Shown here piece by piece: positions 1-6,060 of a DNA stretch of 9,289 nt. How positions within the stretch are numbered: position 1 is the stretch's first letter; every line of letters starts with the position of its first letter. The DNA is taken from NCBI GenBank assembly GCA_009777435.1, contig WRLW01000048.1, positions 1-9,289 of the forward strand. Reading direction: 5' to 3'. The notes under the pieces are model-generated. The model ran no database searches, was not told the origin of the DNA, and saw only the letters and a program-made list of their open reading frames with translations. This stretch comes from Oscillospiraceae bacterium (lineage in GTDB: Bacteria; Bacillota; Clostridia; Oscillospirales; UBA929). Made by a program: the position numbers and the translations under genes.

Positions 1-184
1 CTCCGCGTCCGGGCGGCCCGAGGTCGTCCTGACTTATAACTTCAACAACGGGGATACGCCTGTCACACTGGAGCTTTACCCGTTTGACAATCATTTTTAC
101 ACGGTGGCGGTTGACGGGGAGCTGAAGGTATTCAGCAGCAGACGCTATATGGACAACCTGCGGGCCGCGCTGGAGAATATATAA
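1..184 (+). CDS. C-terminal end of a hypothetical protein, possibly DUF4340 (GldG-associated) family
   Basis: An open frame enters from the left edge (codons starting at base 2) and ends at TAA 182-184, leaving the last 60 residues. Visible features are a beta-rich pattern (EVVLTYNF, then VTLELYPFDNHFYTVAVDG) and a closing segment KVFSSRRYMDNLRAALENI. The pattern of a strand ending in aromatic residues, 'VDGE', a short strand, then a terminal helix resembles the end of DUF4340 proteins. In Clostridia these often follow an ABC ATPase and permease of the gliding/GldG-like type. That assignment is from memory of the family pattern and is tentative; the N-terminal part needed to confirm it lies outside the window. 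A strong hairpin begins 11 nt after the stop, so this is the last gene of its transcript. Confidence 0.55.
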   Translation, partial: SASGRPEVVLTYNFNNGDTPVTLELYPFDNHFYTVAVDGELKVFSSRRYMDNLRAALENI

Positions 185-194
185 ACGAGACAAG

Positions 195-240
195 GCGTCC
201 GTCAGTTCCCCGGCCGGGGAACTGACGGGCGCTTATTGCT
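195..240. terminator. Long palindromic terminator between convergent genes
   Basis: A perfect 30-bp palindrome (199-228, arms CCGTCAGTTCCCCGG and its complement) extends by one G:U pair and three more pairs to 195-232. On the + strand it is followed by a weak T-rich stretch (cttattgct). It sits between the + strand gene ending at 184 and the minus-strand permease ending at 273, so it probably serves both. Neither side has a strong U-run. The call rests on stem strength and the convergent position. Confidence 0.7.
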
Positions 241-272
241 GCTTATTTCCGGCCGGCAGTCAGACGCCGTTA

Positions 273-1931
273 TCAGGGCCGGTAGTCGCGCCTTGCGTAG
301 GATACAAAGCCGATCGCGGTCAGCGCGGCGGCGATGAGCGCCAGTACCGCCAGCGGCGCGAAGCTTATATCGTCAAGCGGGAACCGGGGTATATAGCTCA
401 TGGGCGATAATTTTGATATCCATTCGGGAAGCAAATCCGGCAGATTCCCGAACAGCGCCGCGAAGCAGATAAACCCGTAATAGCCCCATATCGCGCCGGA
501 CGCCTTTGGAAACAGTCCGACCGCCAGCACGGCGGCGCCTATTATAACCCACATGGCCGGCAGATACGCCAGATTGGCCTTTAGCAGGCTGCCCAGCTCA
601 AACGACGGGGGTATCGAGTCGCCGCTGACCGCCGCCACCGAGGAATACAGCCCCAAAGCGGTCGCTATCGGGAACAGCACGCTCGCCGCATAGGATATCG
701 AGATATATCCGGCAAGGTATTTCACGCGCGACACCACCCTTGACAAGACATGCTCCGAGCGCCCCTCGCGCTCCTCAGAGCGCGGCTTCATGGCGGCGTT
801 CAGCAGCGGGACAATACAGATAAGCGCCATGATCGAGTTGACGAACAGGCCGAAATAGCTGCTGATTATATCCTGCTTGTCGGCGTCCGTCATGCCGTCC
901 GCGATTTCCGGGGGAATACCTATAACCGTCAGGTATTCCGGGCTGTCGCCCACAAAGCTGCCAATCTCTCCGATGACCGAGCCGTATGACGCGCCGAGCA
1001 TAAGCATGGTAATGATCCACGCTATCAGCATGGTGCGCATCAGCCTGTACGCAAGCCCCAACGGCGACAAAAGCCCCGGTTTCGCTTCCTTGCGCCCCGG
1101 CTTCGCGGCTATGAAGCCCTGATCCATATCTCGTATGGAGTTCAGCTTATAAGCGGCGGCGGATATGATTATCACCTCAAGCACCAATATAAACACAGGC
1201 CACAGGCGGTTTTGGATATAAGCCTGTGAGCGCAGTATCAGCCCGAGTGGGCTTATGCAGGATATCGCGTCGCTTCCCTGCATGTCCCCTGCCCCGCGCA
1301 GTAAATATAAGCCGCCCAGCGCGAGAAAGGACATTCCCATCGCCCCGCCCGCGCTTGAGGAAAGCTGGGAGAACAGCGCGGCAAGCGCCGCGAAAACAAG
1401 GCCGGCCAGCCCCACCAGCGCGCCGAAAAGCATACCGCCCGCCAAGTCAATGCTTTCAATGCCTGCGGCGGCAAGGCCGAATCCGATCAGCAGCGCAATA
1501 ACGGCATTTATGATGACGGCCGAGACCATTGTCGCGTTAAGGTTGGCTAACCGTCCCGTCGGCAGCGAGCGGACTACCTCGACGCGTCCGCGCTCCTCGT
1601 CGGCGCGCGTGTGACGCACCACAAAAAAGATATTCATAACACAGGCGGTTATGGCTACCCAGAGCAGCATCATTCCGGTGTACATCGCGCCCGGCGTGTA
1701 GTTCTCTATCCCATAAGCCGGCCCCATCATGGATATCATTACCGGGTTATCATACGATAAGGCAAACTGACTTCTGGAGGCGTCGTCGGGGAACATACCG
1801 TTTATTCCGGGCGCGAGCCCGGCTGAAAACAGCACAAGAAGAACTACCCATACAGCGGATATGACGCGCTCCCGCCTGAGTATGAAACGGATAAGACTGA
1901 CGGAATTGTCAAAATTACCGCGCATACTCAC
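273..1931 (-). CDS. ABC-2 type exporter permease, duplicated 12-helix form (COG3559-like)
   Basis: This 552-residue integral membrane protein should form the channel of a drug- or antibiotic-type ABC exporter with the ATPase encoded immediately upstream. Hydrophobic segments fall in two sets of about six: roughly 24-44, 83-105, 133-158, 166-190, 196-213 and 244-262, then 299-320, 360-380, 405-430, 455-473, 480-495 and 523-544. Each half has a cytoplasmic charged loop of the same type after its second helix (HTRADEERGRVEVVRSLPTGR near 107-127; RSEEREGRSEHVLSRV near 384-399), pointing to internal duplication. The layout and the first loop match the 'exporter of polyketide antibiotics' permeases. 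I chose the GTG start at 1931 because it overlaps the ATPase stop (GTGA) and has GAAGG 7 nt upstream. An ATG at 1925 would shorten it by two residues. The exported substrate cannot be told. Confidence 0.88.
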   Translation of the reverse strand: MSMRGNFDNSVSLIRFILRRERVISAVWVVLLVLFSAGLAPGINGMFPDDASRSQFALSYDNPVMISMMGPAYGIENYTPGAMYTGMMLLWVAITACVMNIFFVVRHTRADEERGRVEVVRSLPTGRLANLNATMVSAVIINAVIALLIGFGLAAAGIESIDLAGGMLFGALVGLAGLVFAALAALFSQLSSSAGGAMGMSFLALGGLYLLRGAGDMQGSDAISCISPLGLILRSQAYIQNRLWPVFILVLEVIIISAAAYKLNSIRDMDQGFIAAKPGRKEAKPGLLSPLGLAYRLMRTMLIAWIITMLMLGASYGSVIGEIGSFVGDSPEYLTVIGIPPEIADGMTDADKQDIISSYFGLFVNSIMALICIVPLLNAAMKPRSEEREGRSEHVLSRVVSRVKYLAGYISISYAASVLFPIATALGLYSSVAAVSGDSIPPSFELGSLLKANLAYLPAMWVIIGAAVLAVGLFPKASGAIWGYYGFICFAALFGNLPDLLPEWISKLSPMSYIPRFPLDDISFAPLAVLALIAAALTAIGFVSYARRDYRP

Positions 1932-2830
1932 ACACCCGCCTTCGCGTCGTAGTGGCTCATAAACAGCTCCTCAAGGGAGGGCGGCGAACATTCCAGCTTA
2001 GTGATGCCGCAGGGCGCGACAAGCTCCATGACCTTGCCCAACTCCTTGGTGTCCACCTGAAACAGCGCGCCGTTACCAGCGGCCTGTCCGCCCGCGGAAA
2101 GGTTATGCACAAAGGGCAGGGACGCGAGGTCGGGCAGCGCGCGCTCGGCTTCTATCGCGACGCGTGTGCGCGTAAGGTGCCTAAGCTCCTGCAGGGTTCC
2201 GGTTTCGGTAATCTCGCCGCGTCGTATGATGCTTATTTTGTCGCATAGCTGTTCGACCTCGGAGAGTATGTGGCTGGACAGGAAAACGCTCTTCCCCGCT
2301 TTTTTGACCTCAAGCACACATTCCTGGAATACCTTGCCCATCAGCGGGTCAAGCCCAGACGTCGGCTCGTCGAGTATATACAGGTCGGCGTCGGACGAAA
2401 ACGCGGCGACTAACGCGACCTTTTGGCGGTTGCCCTTTGAGTATGTGTTGCATTTTTTGGACGGGTCGAAATCAAACCGCCCGATAAGCTCCTCACGGCG
2501 GCTCTTATCGCCTGAACCGCGCAGCCTGACAAACAGATCCACGACCTCGCCGCCGGTAAGGTTGGGCCACAGGTTTACGTCGCCCGGCACATACGAAACG
2601 CGCTTGTGTATCTCCACGGCGTCGCGCCACGAGTCCTTGCCGAAGATGGAGGCCGAGCCTCCCGTCGCCTTGAGTATGCCCAGCAGCACGCGGATGGTGG
2701 TAGTCTTGCCCGCACCGTTGGGGCCGATAAAGCCGTAGACCTCGCCCGCCTCCAGCGACAGGCTTATGCCGTTCAGGGCGCGCGTTTTACCGTAGTCTTT
2801 GACTAAATCGCGGACTTCCATAATGGGCAT
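1928..2830 (-). CDS. ABC exporter ATP-binding protein (COG1131/CcmA-like)
   Basis: A 300-residue cytoplasmic ATPase that should energise the permease encoded next. Visible motifs are Walker A GPNGAGKTT at 36-44, signature SKGNRQK at 131-137 (a variant of LSGGQ usual in this exporter group), Walker B with D-loop LYILDEPTSGLD at 150-161, and H-loop SSHILSE with His187. The Q-loop region reads YVPGDVNLWPN (80-90) and lacks the classical glutamine, as in several drug-exporter ATPases. The C-terminal ~90 residues form the usual accessory domain. Three nearby starts exist. ATG 2839 overlaps the TetR stop (ATGA), but the AAAGGA motif abuts it; ATG 2830 lies about 8 nt past AAAGGA and is my choice; ATG 2821 is also possible. 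The gene is cotranscribed with the repressor before it and the permease after it. Confidence 0.92.
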   Translation of the reverse strand: MPIMEVRDLVKDYGKTRALNGISLSLEAGEVYGFIGPNGAGKTTTIRVLLGILKATGGSASIFGKDSWRDAVEIHKRVSYVPGDVNLWPNLTGGEVVDLFVRLRGSGDKSRREELIGRFDFDPSKKCNTYSKGNRQKVALVAAFSSDADLYILDEPTSGLDPLMGKVFQECVLEVKKAGKSVFLSSHILSEVEQLCDKISIIRRGEITETGTLQELRHLTRTRVAIEAERALPDLASLPFVHNLSAGGQAAGNGALFQVDTKELGKVMELVAPCGITKLECSPPSLEELFMSHYDAKAGV

Positions 2831-2835
2831 GGCTA

Positions 2836-3477
2836 TCATCCTTTCTTTTTCACATAGAGCATGGCCTTGACGTGTTCCAGAAAAACGTCGTAATCGTCCC
2901 ACATGGCCAAAACTGCATCCTGGGCGTAATTAGTCCCGGAAAACGTGTCGGTGATTTTTTTAAGGTAGCCGTCGATGAGCCATTGAGCGTATTGCATGGC
3001 GGCCTCCGGGGGTATATCCTCCCGAAACATGGACATATCGACATTGGAGACAAGCCTGCGGGTTCCGAGCGACTGCAAGTCCTCAACGCGCCGCCTCAGT
3101 TGATCGGGCAGGTGCTTAATATTGCTCTCGCTCATCAGCGCGGAGAAGAAATTGAAGAGATGCGGGTATTTCAAATACGCTTCCATCTTAATCCGGGAGG
3201 CCTTTTGCAGCGTTTCGATAAAGCCGGCGCCGCCATCGCCGCTCAATTGGGGCAGGTAGTGTTCGCTGATGAAGGTCATACCGTAATCGGCTAAGAATTC
3301 AAATAGCTCCTGTTTGCTGTTGAAGTAGTAAAACAACATGCCCTTTCCGATCCCGGCGGCCTCGACTATGCGGTTGGTCGAAGCGTTTTTGTATCCGTGC
3401 TCGGCGAACTCCGCGAAGGCCGCCTTGAGGATGGTCTGCTGCTTTTCCGGCTGCAATCCCATGAATAGGTCGCTGAT
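2836..3477 (-). CDS. TetR/AcrR-family transcriptional repressor, probable AUC start
   Basis: A 213-residue regulator, first gene of the exporter operon and its likely autorepressor. The N-terminal TetR DNA-binding domain is clear: helix 1 KQQTILKAAFAEFAEHGY, then the helix-turn-helix TNRIVEAAGIGKGMLFYYF at about 34-52, followed by NSKQELF. The remainder is a helical ligand/dimer domain without recognisable specificity. Start choice is unusual. An upstream ATG at 3531 lies inside the promoter, upstream of the predicted transcript start, so it is excluded. The ATG at 3462 is 22 nt from the only Shine-Dalgarno. An in-frame ATC at 3477 lies exactly 7 nt from a perfect AGGAGG and would give (M)SDLFMGLQPEKQ, the N-terminus usual for related Clostridia TetR proteins (M-x-D-x-F-x-x-L-x-x-EKQ, from memory). 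The gene ends with TGA overlapping an ATG of the ATPase frame. Confidence 0.88.
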   Translation of the reverse strand: MSDLFMGLQPEKQQTILKAAFAEFAEHGYKNASTNRIVEAAGIGKGMLFYYFNSKQELFEFLADYGMTFISEHYLPQLSGDGGAGFIETLQKASRIKMEAYLKYPHLFNFFSALMSESNIKHLPDQLRRRVEDLQSLGTRRLVSNVDMSMFREDIPPEAAMQYAQWLIDGYLKKITDTFSGTNYAQDAVLAMWDDYDVFLEHVKAMLYVKKKG

Positions 3478-3482
3478 AAAAA

Positions 3483-3491
3483 CACCTCCTT
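3483..3491 (-). promoter_or_regulatory. Shine-Dalgarno AAGGAGGTG of the TetR gene
   Basis: On the minus strand this is a nine-base match to the 16S 3' end. It is 7 nt before ATC 3477 and 22 nt before the first downstream in-frame ATG (3462). It is therefore the main evidence for initiation at an AUC codon. Confidence 0.8.
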
Positions 3492-3495
3492 CACC

Positions 3496-3516
3496 TATAG
3501 ACCAGCGTGGTCTATA
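3496..3516. promoter_or_regulatory. Operator O1: palindrome TATAGACCA-GCG-TGGTCTATA
   Basis: Perfect inverted repeat with 9-bp arms and a 3-bp spacer, covering the predicted transcription start (about 3513) of the minus-strand TetR operon. The size and position fit a TetR-family autorepression site. The TetR assignment is inference from adjacency. Confidence 0.8.
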
Positions 3517-3533
3517 TTCAATATACCACATTA
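3515..3533 (-). repeat. Shared promoter element, copy in the TetR-operon promoter
   Basis: Minus strand TAATGTGGTATATTGAATA contains the -10 box. It matches 16 of 19 bases of the element at 4392-4410 in the deacetylase promoter, with the -10 at the same offset. It lies between the two TetR-type palindromes and is not itself palindromic. Confidence 0.6.
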
Positions 3534-3548
3534 GACCACACTGGTCAA
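3520..3548 (-). promoter_or_regulatory. Promoter of the tetR-ABC exporter operon
   Basis: Minus-strand -35 TTGACC (3548-3543), 17-bp spacer, -10 TATATT (3525-3520) preceded by an extended -10 TGG. The predicted start near 3513 falls in O1, and the -35 falls in O2. The leader is about 35 nt to the AUC codon. Confidence 0.8.
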
Positions 3549-3549
3549 T
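3531..3549. promoter_or_regulatory. Operator O2: imperfect palindrome centred on GACCA-CAC-TGGTC
   Basis: The same GACCAnnnTGGTC core as O1 (3534-3546), with partly degenerate flanks. It overlaps the -35 box. Its centre at 3540 is 34 bp from the O1 centre at 3506, so two repressor dimers could clamp the promoter. Confidence 0.7.
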
Positions 3550-3575
3550 ATGGCGGTATTACCAAAACTGCGCCC

Positions 3576-3618
3576 AAAAATACAGCGGTCTGCACAAAGG
3601 CCGCTGTATTTTTGTGTG
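3576..3618 (-). terminator. Rho-independent terminator of the YdjC-family gene
   Basis: Inverted repeat with arms 3576-3590 and 3599-3613 (AAAAATACAGCGGTC / GGCCGCTGTATTTTT, one G:U pair, 8-nt loop). Read on the minus strand it ends in a T-run and lies 14 nt past the deacetylase stop. The arms are also T-rich on the + strand, but no + strand gene precedes it. Confidence 0.85.
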
Positions 3619-3627
3619 TTTTTATAC

Positions 3628-4374
3628 TTATAAATCGCCGAAGGTGGAAAGCGTATACCCGCTTCCCGCGATGAAATCCCTCAGCTCGCGGCCTGTAAGT
3701 ATATCCAGCTCGTAGGCCCGGCTGATATTATAGACGCTTCCGGTATGGAGGGCGCGGTCGATGTATCCCGGATGGCACATGACCTCTACCGAGCCTTCAC
3801 TGTGTGAGGAGAGTATCTCAATAAGCCCGCCCGCGCTTACGTCGTCGTAAAAGCTGTCCTCAAAGACGTCTGGGGTTTTTATGCCGGCGTATTCGCCGCA
3901 AAGCAGCGCCTTGTCCTGTATGCGGACGGCGGCGCCGTATTTCTTGGCAAGCCTCAAAAATATATCCACAATGCCCGGCAGATTGTGGGTATGATGGTGG
4001 CTGTCAAGGTGATCCGGGGTTATGCCCGCCGCTAATACCTTTTGTATCTGGGCCTCATATTCGGACTCTACCTCCGCCAAGTCGATCTCGCATGAGCGCG
4101 CCGCGCGCCCAAACTCCTTATAATCAAAAAAATTACCCTCGCCGTCGGTAATGGTTTTATAAGGCCGGCCGACGCTCTTTCCCGACGTCAGGGTGAGGTG
4201 TACGCCTATTTTCAGGCCGGGGTTTTGGTGCGCAAGCCCCACCGCGTGGTAAAAGCCCGGCTTACCGGCCATAATGGTGGTCGAGCGCACGACTCCGTTT
4301 TGATAAGCGTCGATGATGCCCAAGTTTATACCCTTGCCATGCCCGAAGTCGTCCGCGTTGAATATCAGCTTCAT
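3628..4374 (-). CDS. YdjC/ChbG-family carbohydrate deacetylase
   Basis: A 248-residue soluble enzyme of the YdjC fold. Characterised members (ChbG) remove an N-acetyl group from chito-oligosaccharides such as diacetylchitobiose using a divalent metal. Visible motifs are NADDFG at 6-11 (the DD pair near the metal and catalytic site), GVHLTLT at 57-63 with His59, DHLDSHHHTH at 121-130 (metal-binding His cluster), and CHPGY at 200-204. The length is normal for the family. The ATG at 4374 is chosen because GGGGG lies 8 nt upstream and homologues begin just before the NADDFG strand. An ATG at 4401 falls inside the -10 box and is excluded. The gene is monocistronic, with its own promoter and terminator, and diverges from the sugar importer, suggesting that the enzyme acts on an imported acylated oligosaccharide. 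Substrate is not proven. Confidence 0.92.
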   Translation of the reverse strand: MKLIFNADDFGHGKGINLGIIDAYQNGVVRSTTIMAGKPGFYHAVGLAHQNPGLKIGVHLTLTSGKSVGRPYKTITDGEGNFFDYKEFGRAARSCEIDLAEVESEYEAQIQKVLAAGITPDHLDSHHHTHNLPGIVDIFLRLAKKYGAAVRIQDKALLCGEYAGIKTPDVFEDSFYDDVSAGGLIEILSSHSEGSVEVMCHPGYIDRALHTGSVYNISRAYELDILTGRELRDFIAGSGYTLSTFGDL

Positions 4375-4391
4375 ATATCCAACCCCCTTTT

Positions 4392-4410
4392 TATTCAGCA
4401 TACCACACTA
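4392..4410 (-). repeat. Shared promoter element, copy in the deacetylase promoter
   Basis: Minus strand TAGTGTGGTATGCTGAATA matches 16 of 19 bases of the element at 3515-3533, in the same register relative to the -10 box. No GACCAnnnTGGTC palindrome accompanies this copy. Confidence 0.6.
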
Positions 4411-4426
4411 CATAAACGGCTGACAA
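4397..4426 (-). promoter_or_regulatory. Promoter of the YdjC-family deacetylase gene
   Basis: Minus-strand -35 TTGTCA (4426-4421), 18-bp spacer, -10 TATGCT (4402-4397) with extended -10 TGG. The predicted start is near 4390, leaving a leader of about 16 nt that contains just the ribosome binding site. Confidence 0.7.
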
Positions 4427-4550
4427 GCAAATATGGAATCTTTAATTTGGAGGGCCTTAAAAGCCCGGCTGAAACAGCCCCGCCGGCCGCGCTTTAGTCA
4501 CAATCAACCAAAGAATTCCAAAATATCTTCGCGGCTTTGTAAATTTATGC
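4427..4550. other. Intergenic core between the divergent deacetylase and sugar-importer promoters
   Basis: This stretch lies between the two divergent -35 boxes. I see a G+C-rich patch with a small perfect hairpin GGCTG-AAA-CAGCC (4467-4479) and nearby GGGC/GCCC (4452-4466), then A+T-rich DNA upstream of the + promoter. No catabolite-response (cre) match, riboswitch or convincing small gene was recognised. Confidence 0.4.
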
Positions 4551-4579
4551 TTGACAAACCGGCGGAGGGGCGTTAATAT
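4551..4579 (+). promoter_or_regulatory. Promoter of the CUT1 sugar-importer operon
   Basis: -35 TTGACA (4551-4556, consensus), 17-bp spacer, -10 TAATAT (4574-4579), with start predicted near 4586. A 7-bp direct repeat TTAATAT occurs at 4573-4579 and 4584-4590, one helical turn apart. The leader to the ATG is about 44 nt. Confidence 0.8.
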
Positions 4580-4590
4580 AAATTTAATAT

Positions 4591-4606
4591 TTGGCCATGT
4601 GGTCAA
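4591..4606. promoter_or_regulatory. Candidate operator TTGGCCA-TG-TGGTCAA
   Basis: Inverted repeat with 7-bp arms (6 of 7 pairs) at roughly +6 to +21 of the importer transcript, a position where a bound repressor would block elongation. The binding protein is unknown. The TGGTCAA half resembles that in the TetR operator O2, but the spacer is 2 rather than 3 bp. Confidence 0.45.
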
Positions 4607-4629
4607 AATAAAATGGAGGGAATATAGAA

Positions 4630-6048
4630 ATGAAGTCCAAACGTCTGTTAGTCCTTATCCTCGCAGCGTGCATGTTGTTTGCCATAATGGCGGCCTGCGC
4701 GACGGACGACCAATCCTCCGGCGGTTCCGGCGACAGCAGCTCCGGCGGTTCCGGCGGTTCCGGCGACAGCAGTTCCGGCGGCGGCGGCTCCGAACCGGTC
4801 GAGCTGCGGGTGCTGAACTATTTTTCATTGGTTAACCCCGGCGCCCTTGAGGAACTCGAAAGAGTTTGGGAAACCTTTGAAAATGAGCATCCTAATATCA
4901 AGATCGTCAGAGAGGACGAGTTTGAGGAGCCTTTCCATCACGCGGTAGAGGCTTACGCCTCGGCGGGCACGCTTCCCGACGTTATGTACTGCTGGCCGTC
5001 AGGACGTTCCACCACGCTCCACACGCAGCGTCTGCTCAAAGATTTAGGGCCCCTTGTGGCGCGTGACGGGATTGCCAAGGATTATTCCCCCATAGCGCTT
5101 GATCCCGCTGCTCAGGGCGGCGGCTATCTCGCGATGATCCCCCGCGGCTTGACCGCGACCAACGCGTTCTATGTGAACACCGAAGTGCTTGACGCCGTTG
5201 GCCTTACTCCCGCGAAAACCTATTCCGAGTTAGTAGCCCAAGTCCCGGTTCTCCGCGAAGCGGGCTATGACACCGTTCTGATGGCCAATGAAGCGACATG
5301 GGTCATGCAGTCCTGCCTGTTCTCTGCGGTGGTTGGCCGCTTTATGGGCGAAGGCTGGGATCAGAGGATTCTTTCGGGAGAGACTGACTTTAATGATCCC
5401 GACTTCGTAGCCGCCTTGAACTTCATCAAAACGATGTACGACGACGGCGTGCTGAACCAATCGACCCTCGCTGTTGATTACGGCAGCGTAGCCGGTCTCT
5501 TTGCTTCCAATACAGCCGCGTATCTTATCGACGGCGACTGGAAGGTCGGCGATTTCCTGACCGACAACACCACAGGCGTGGCTTTGATTGATCCCGCGAA
5601 GCAAGGCGGCATCATAATGACCGTGTTCCCCGAAATCGACGTTCCCGGCGTGAAGTTCAACAGATCCAATTCCGTTGTTCTGGCCACCGGCTGGGGCATC
5701 AACGCCGACATTCCCGACGGCTCCGACAAATTAGAAGCCGCCTGGACGCTGGTTAAATGGCTCGTCGGCAACGAAACCCTGACCTTCCTGATCGAGACGG
5801 GCGGCATTGCCACTCCTTCCAGGGTAGACATTGACTTCGCGTCTATGGATCTGGAGCCTCTGCAAGTAACCGCCACCAAATTTGGCGACGAGTACGACAA
5901 AGCGACCGTGGTTTTCGACGGAGCCTTTGAAGGCCCCATATACACGCCGCTCAACGACGGCTTACAGGCCCTCGGCTTGGGAACCCAGACCCCGGAGCAG
6001 GTTGCTCAGATTACCCAGGACGCCTTTGAGGCTTGGAAAGCTCAGTAG
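4630..6048 (+). CDS. Extracellular sugar-binding lipoprotein of a CUT1-type ABC importer
   Basis: A 472-residue solute-binding protein (SBP_bac_1 type) that should be tethered outside the membrane and deliver a sugar or oligosaccharide to the two permeases downstream. A signal peptide (KSKR, then a hydrophobic stretch) ends in a lipobox, MAAC, with Cys23 as the likely lipidated residue. An LAAC at 11-14 is too early in the hydrophobic core. A flexible Gly/Ser/Asp linker runs from about 29 to 54, and the folded domain begins near VELRVLNYF (57-65). Family-like features are ALEELERVWETFENEHPNI (helix 1), TLPDVMY (114-120), FYVNTEVLDAVGLTP and MYDDGVLN. The start at 4630 has GGAGGG upstream with about 9-10 nt spacing. 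It is the first gene of its operon, followed by the permeases after 37 nt. The sugar specificity cannot be deduced. Confidence 0.92.
   Translation: MKSKRLLVLILAACMLFAIMAACATDDQSSGGSGDSSSGGSGGSGDSSSGGGGSEPVELRVLNYFSLVNPGALEELERVWETFENEHPNIKIVREDEFEEPFHHAVEAYASAGTLPDVMYCWPSGRSTTLHTQRLLKDLGPLVARDGIAKDYSPIALDPAAQGGGYLAMIPRGLTATNAFYVNTEVLDAVGLTPAKTYSELVAQVPVLREAGYDTVLMANEATWVMQSCLFSAVVGRFMGEGWDQRILSGETDFNDPDFVAALNFIKTMYDDGVLNQSTLAVDYGSVAGLFASNTAAYLIDGDWKVGDFLTDNTTGVALIDPAKQGGIIMTVFPEIDVPGVKFNRSNSVVLATGWGINADIPDGSDKLEAAWTLVKWLVGNETLTFLIETGGIATPSRVDIDFASMDLEPLQVTATKFGDEYDKATVVFDGAFEGPIYTPLNDGLQALGLGTQTPEQVAQITQDAFEAWKAQ
4717..4773 (+). repeat. 24-bp repeat encoding the Gly/Ser linker
   Basis: Two 24-nt copies (4717-4740 and 4750-4773), starting TCCGGCGGTTCCGGCGAC and differing only in the last base, are separated by a 9-nt TCCGGCGGT unit. 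They encode SGGSGDSS twice within the lipoprotein linker. The arrangement is typical of replication slippage. Confidence 0.85.
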
Positions 6049-6060
6049 CAGCTCAGTAAC
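6039..6060 (+). repeat. 11-bp tandem duplication across the lipoprotein stop codon
   Basis: AGCTCAGTAGC (6039-6049) is followed directly by AGCTCAGTAAC (6050-6060), one mismatch. The first copy supplies the last codons and the TAG stop. It is probably a small slippage event with no evident function. Confidence 0.7.

Noticed and set aside
750..1614. Several + strand open frames of 79-119 codons opposite the exporter permease
   Set aside because: They have Arg/Pro/Ser-rich composition typical of the complement of a G+C-rich membrane gene, with no ribosome binding sites and no family resemblance.
3478..3531. Extending the TetR protein to the ATG at 3531
   Set aside because: The extension would be encoded by the operator and -10 region, upstream of the predicted transcript start, and has no ribosome binding site.
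4452..4490. Hairpins GGGC/GCCC and GGCTG-AAA-CAGCC as a possible terminator or riboswitch
   Set aside because: Stems are only 4-5 bp, no U-run follows on either strand, and the position is upstream of both divergent promoters, so no mature transcript should contain it.
4433..4576. A 47-codon + strand open frame beginning ATG GAA TCT in the divergent intergenic region
   Set aside because: No ribosome binding site. It is Arg/Lys/Pro-rich from a G+C patch and runs through the promoter of the importer operon, ending in the -10 box. It is most likely chance.
4392..4626. Catabolite-repression (cre) site near the deacetylase and sugar-importer promoters
   Set aside because: No stretch matches TGNAANCGNNNNCA closely on either strand.
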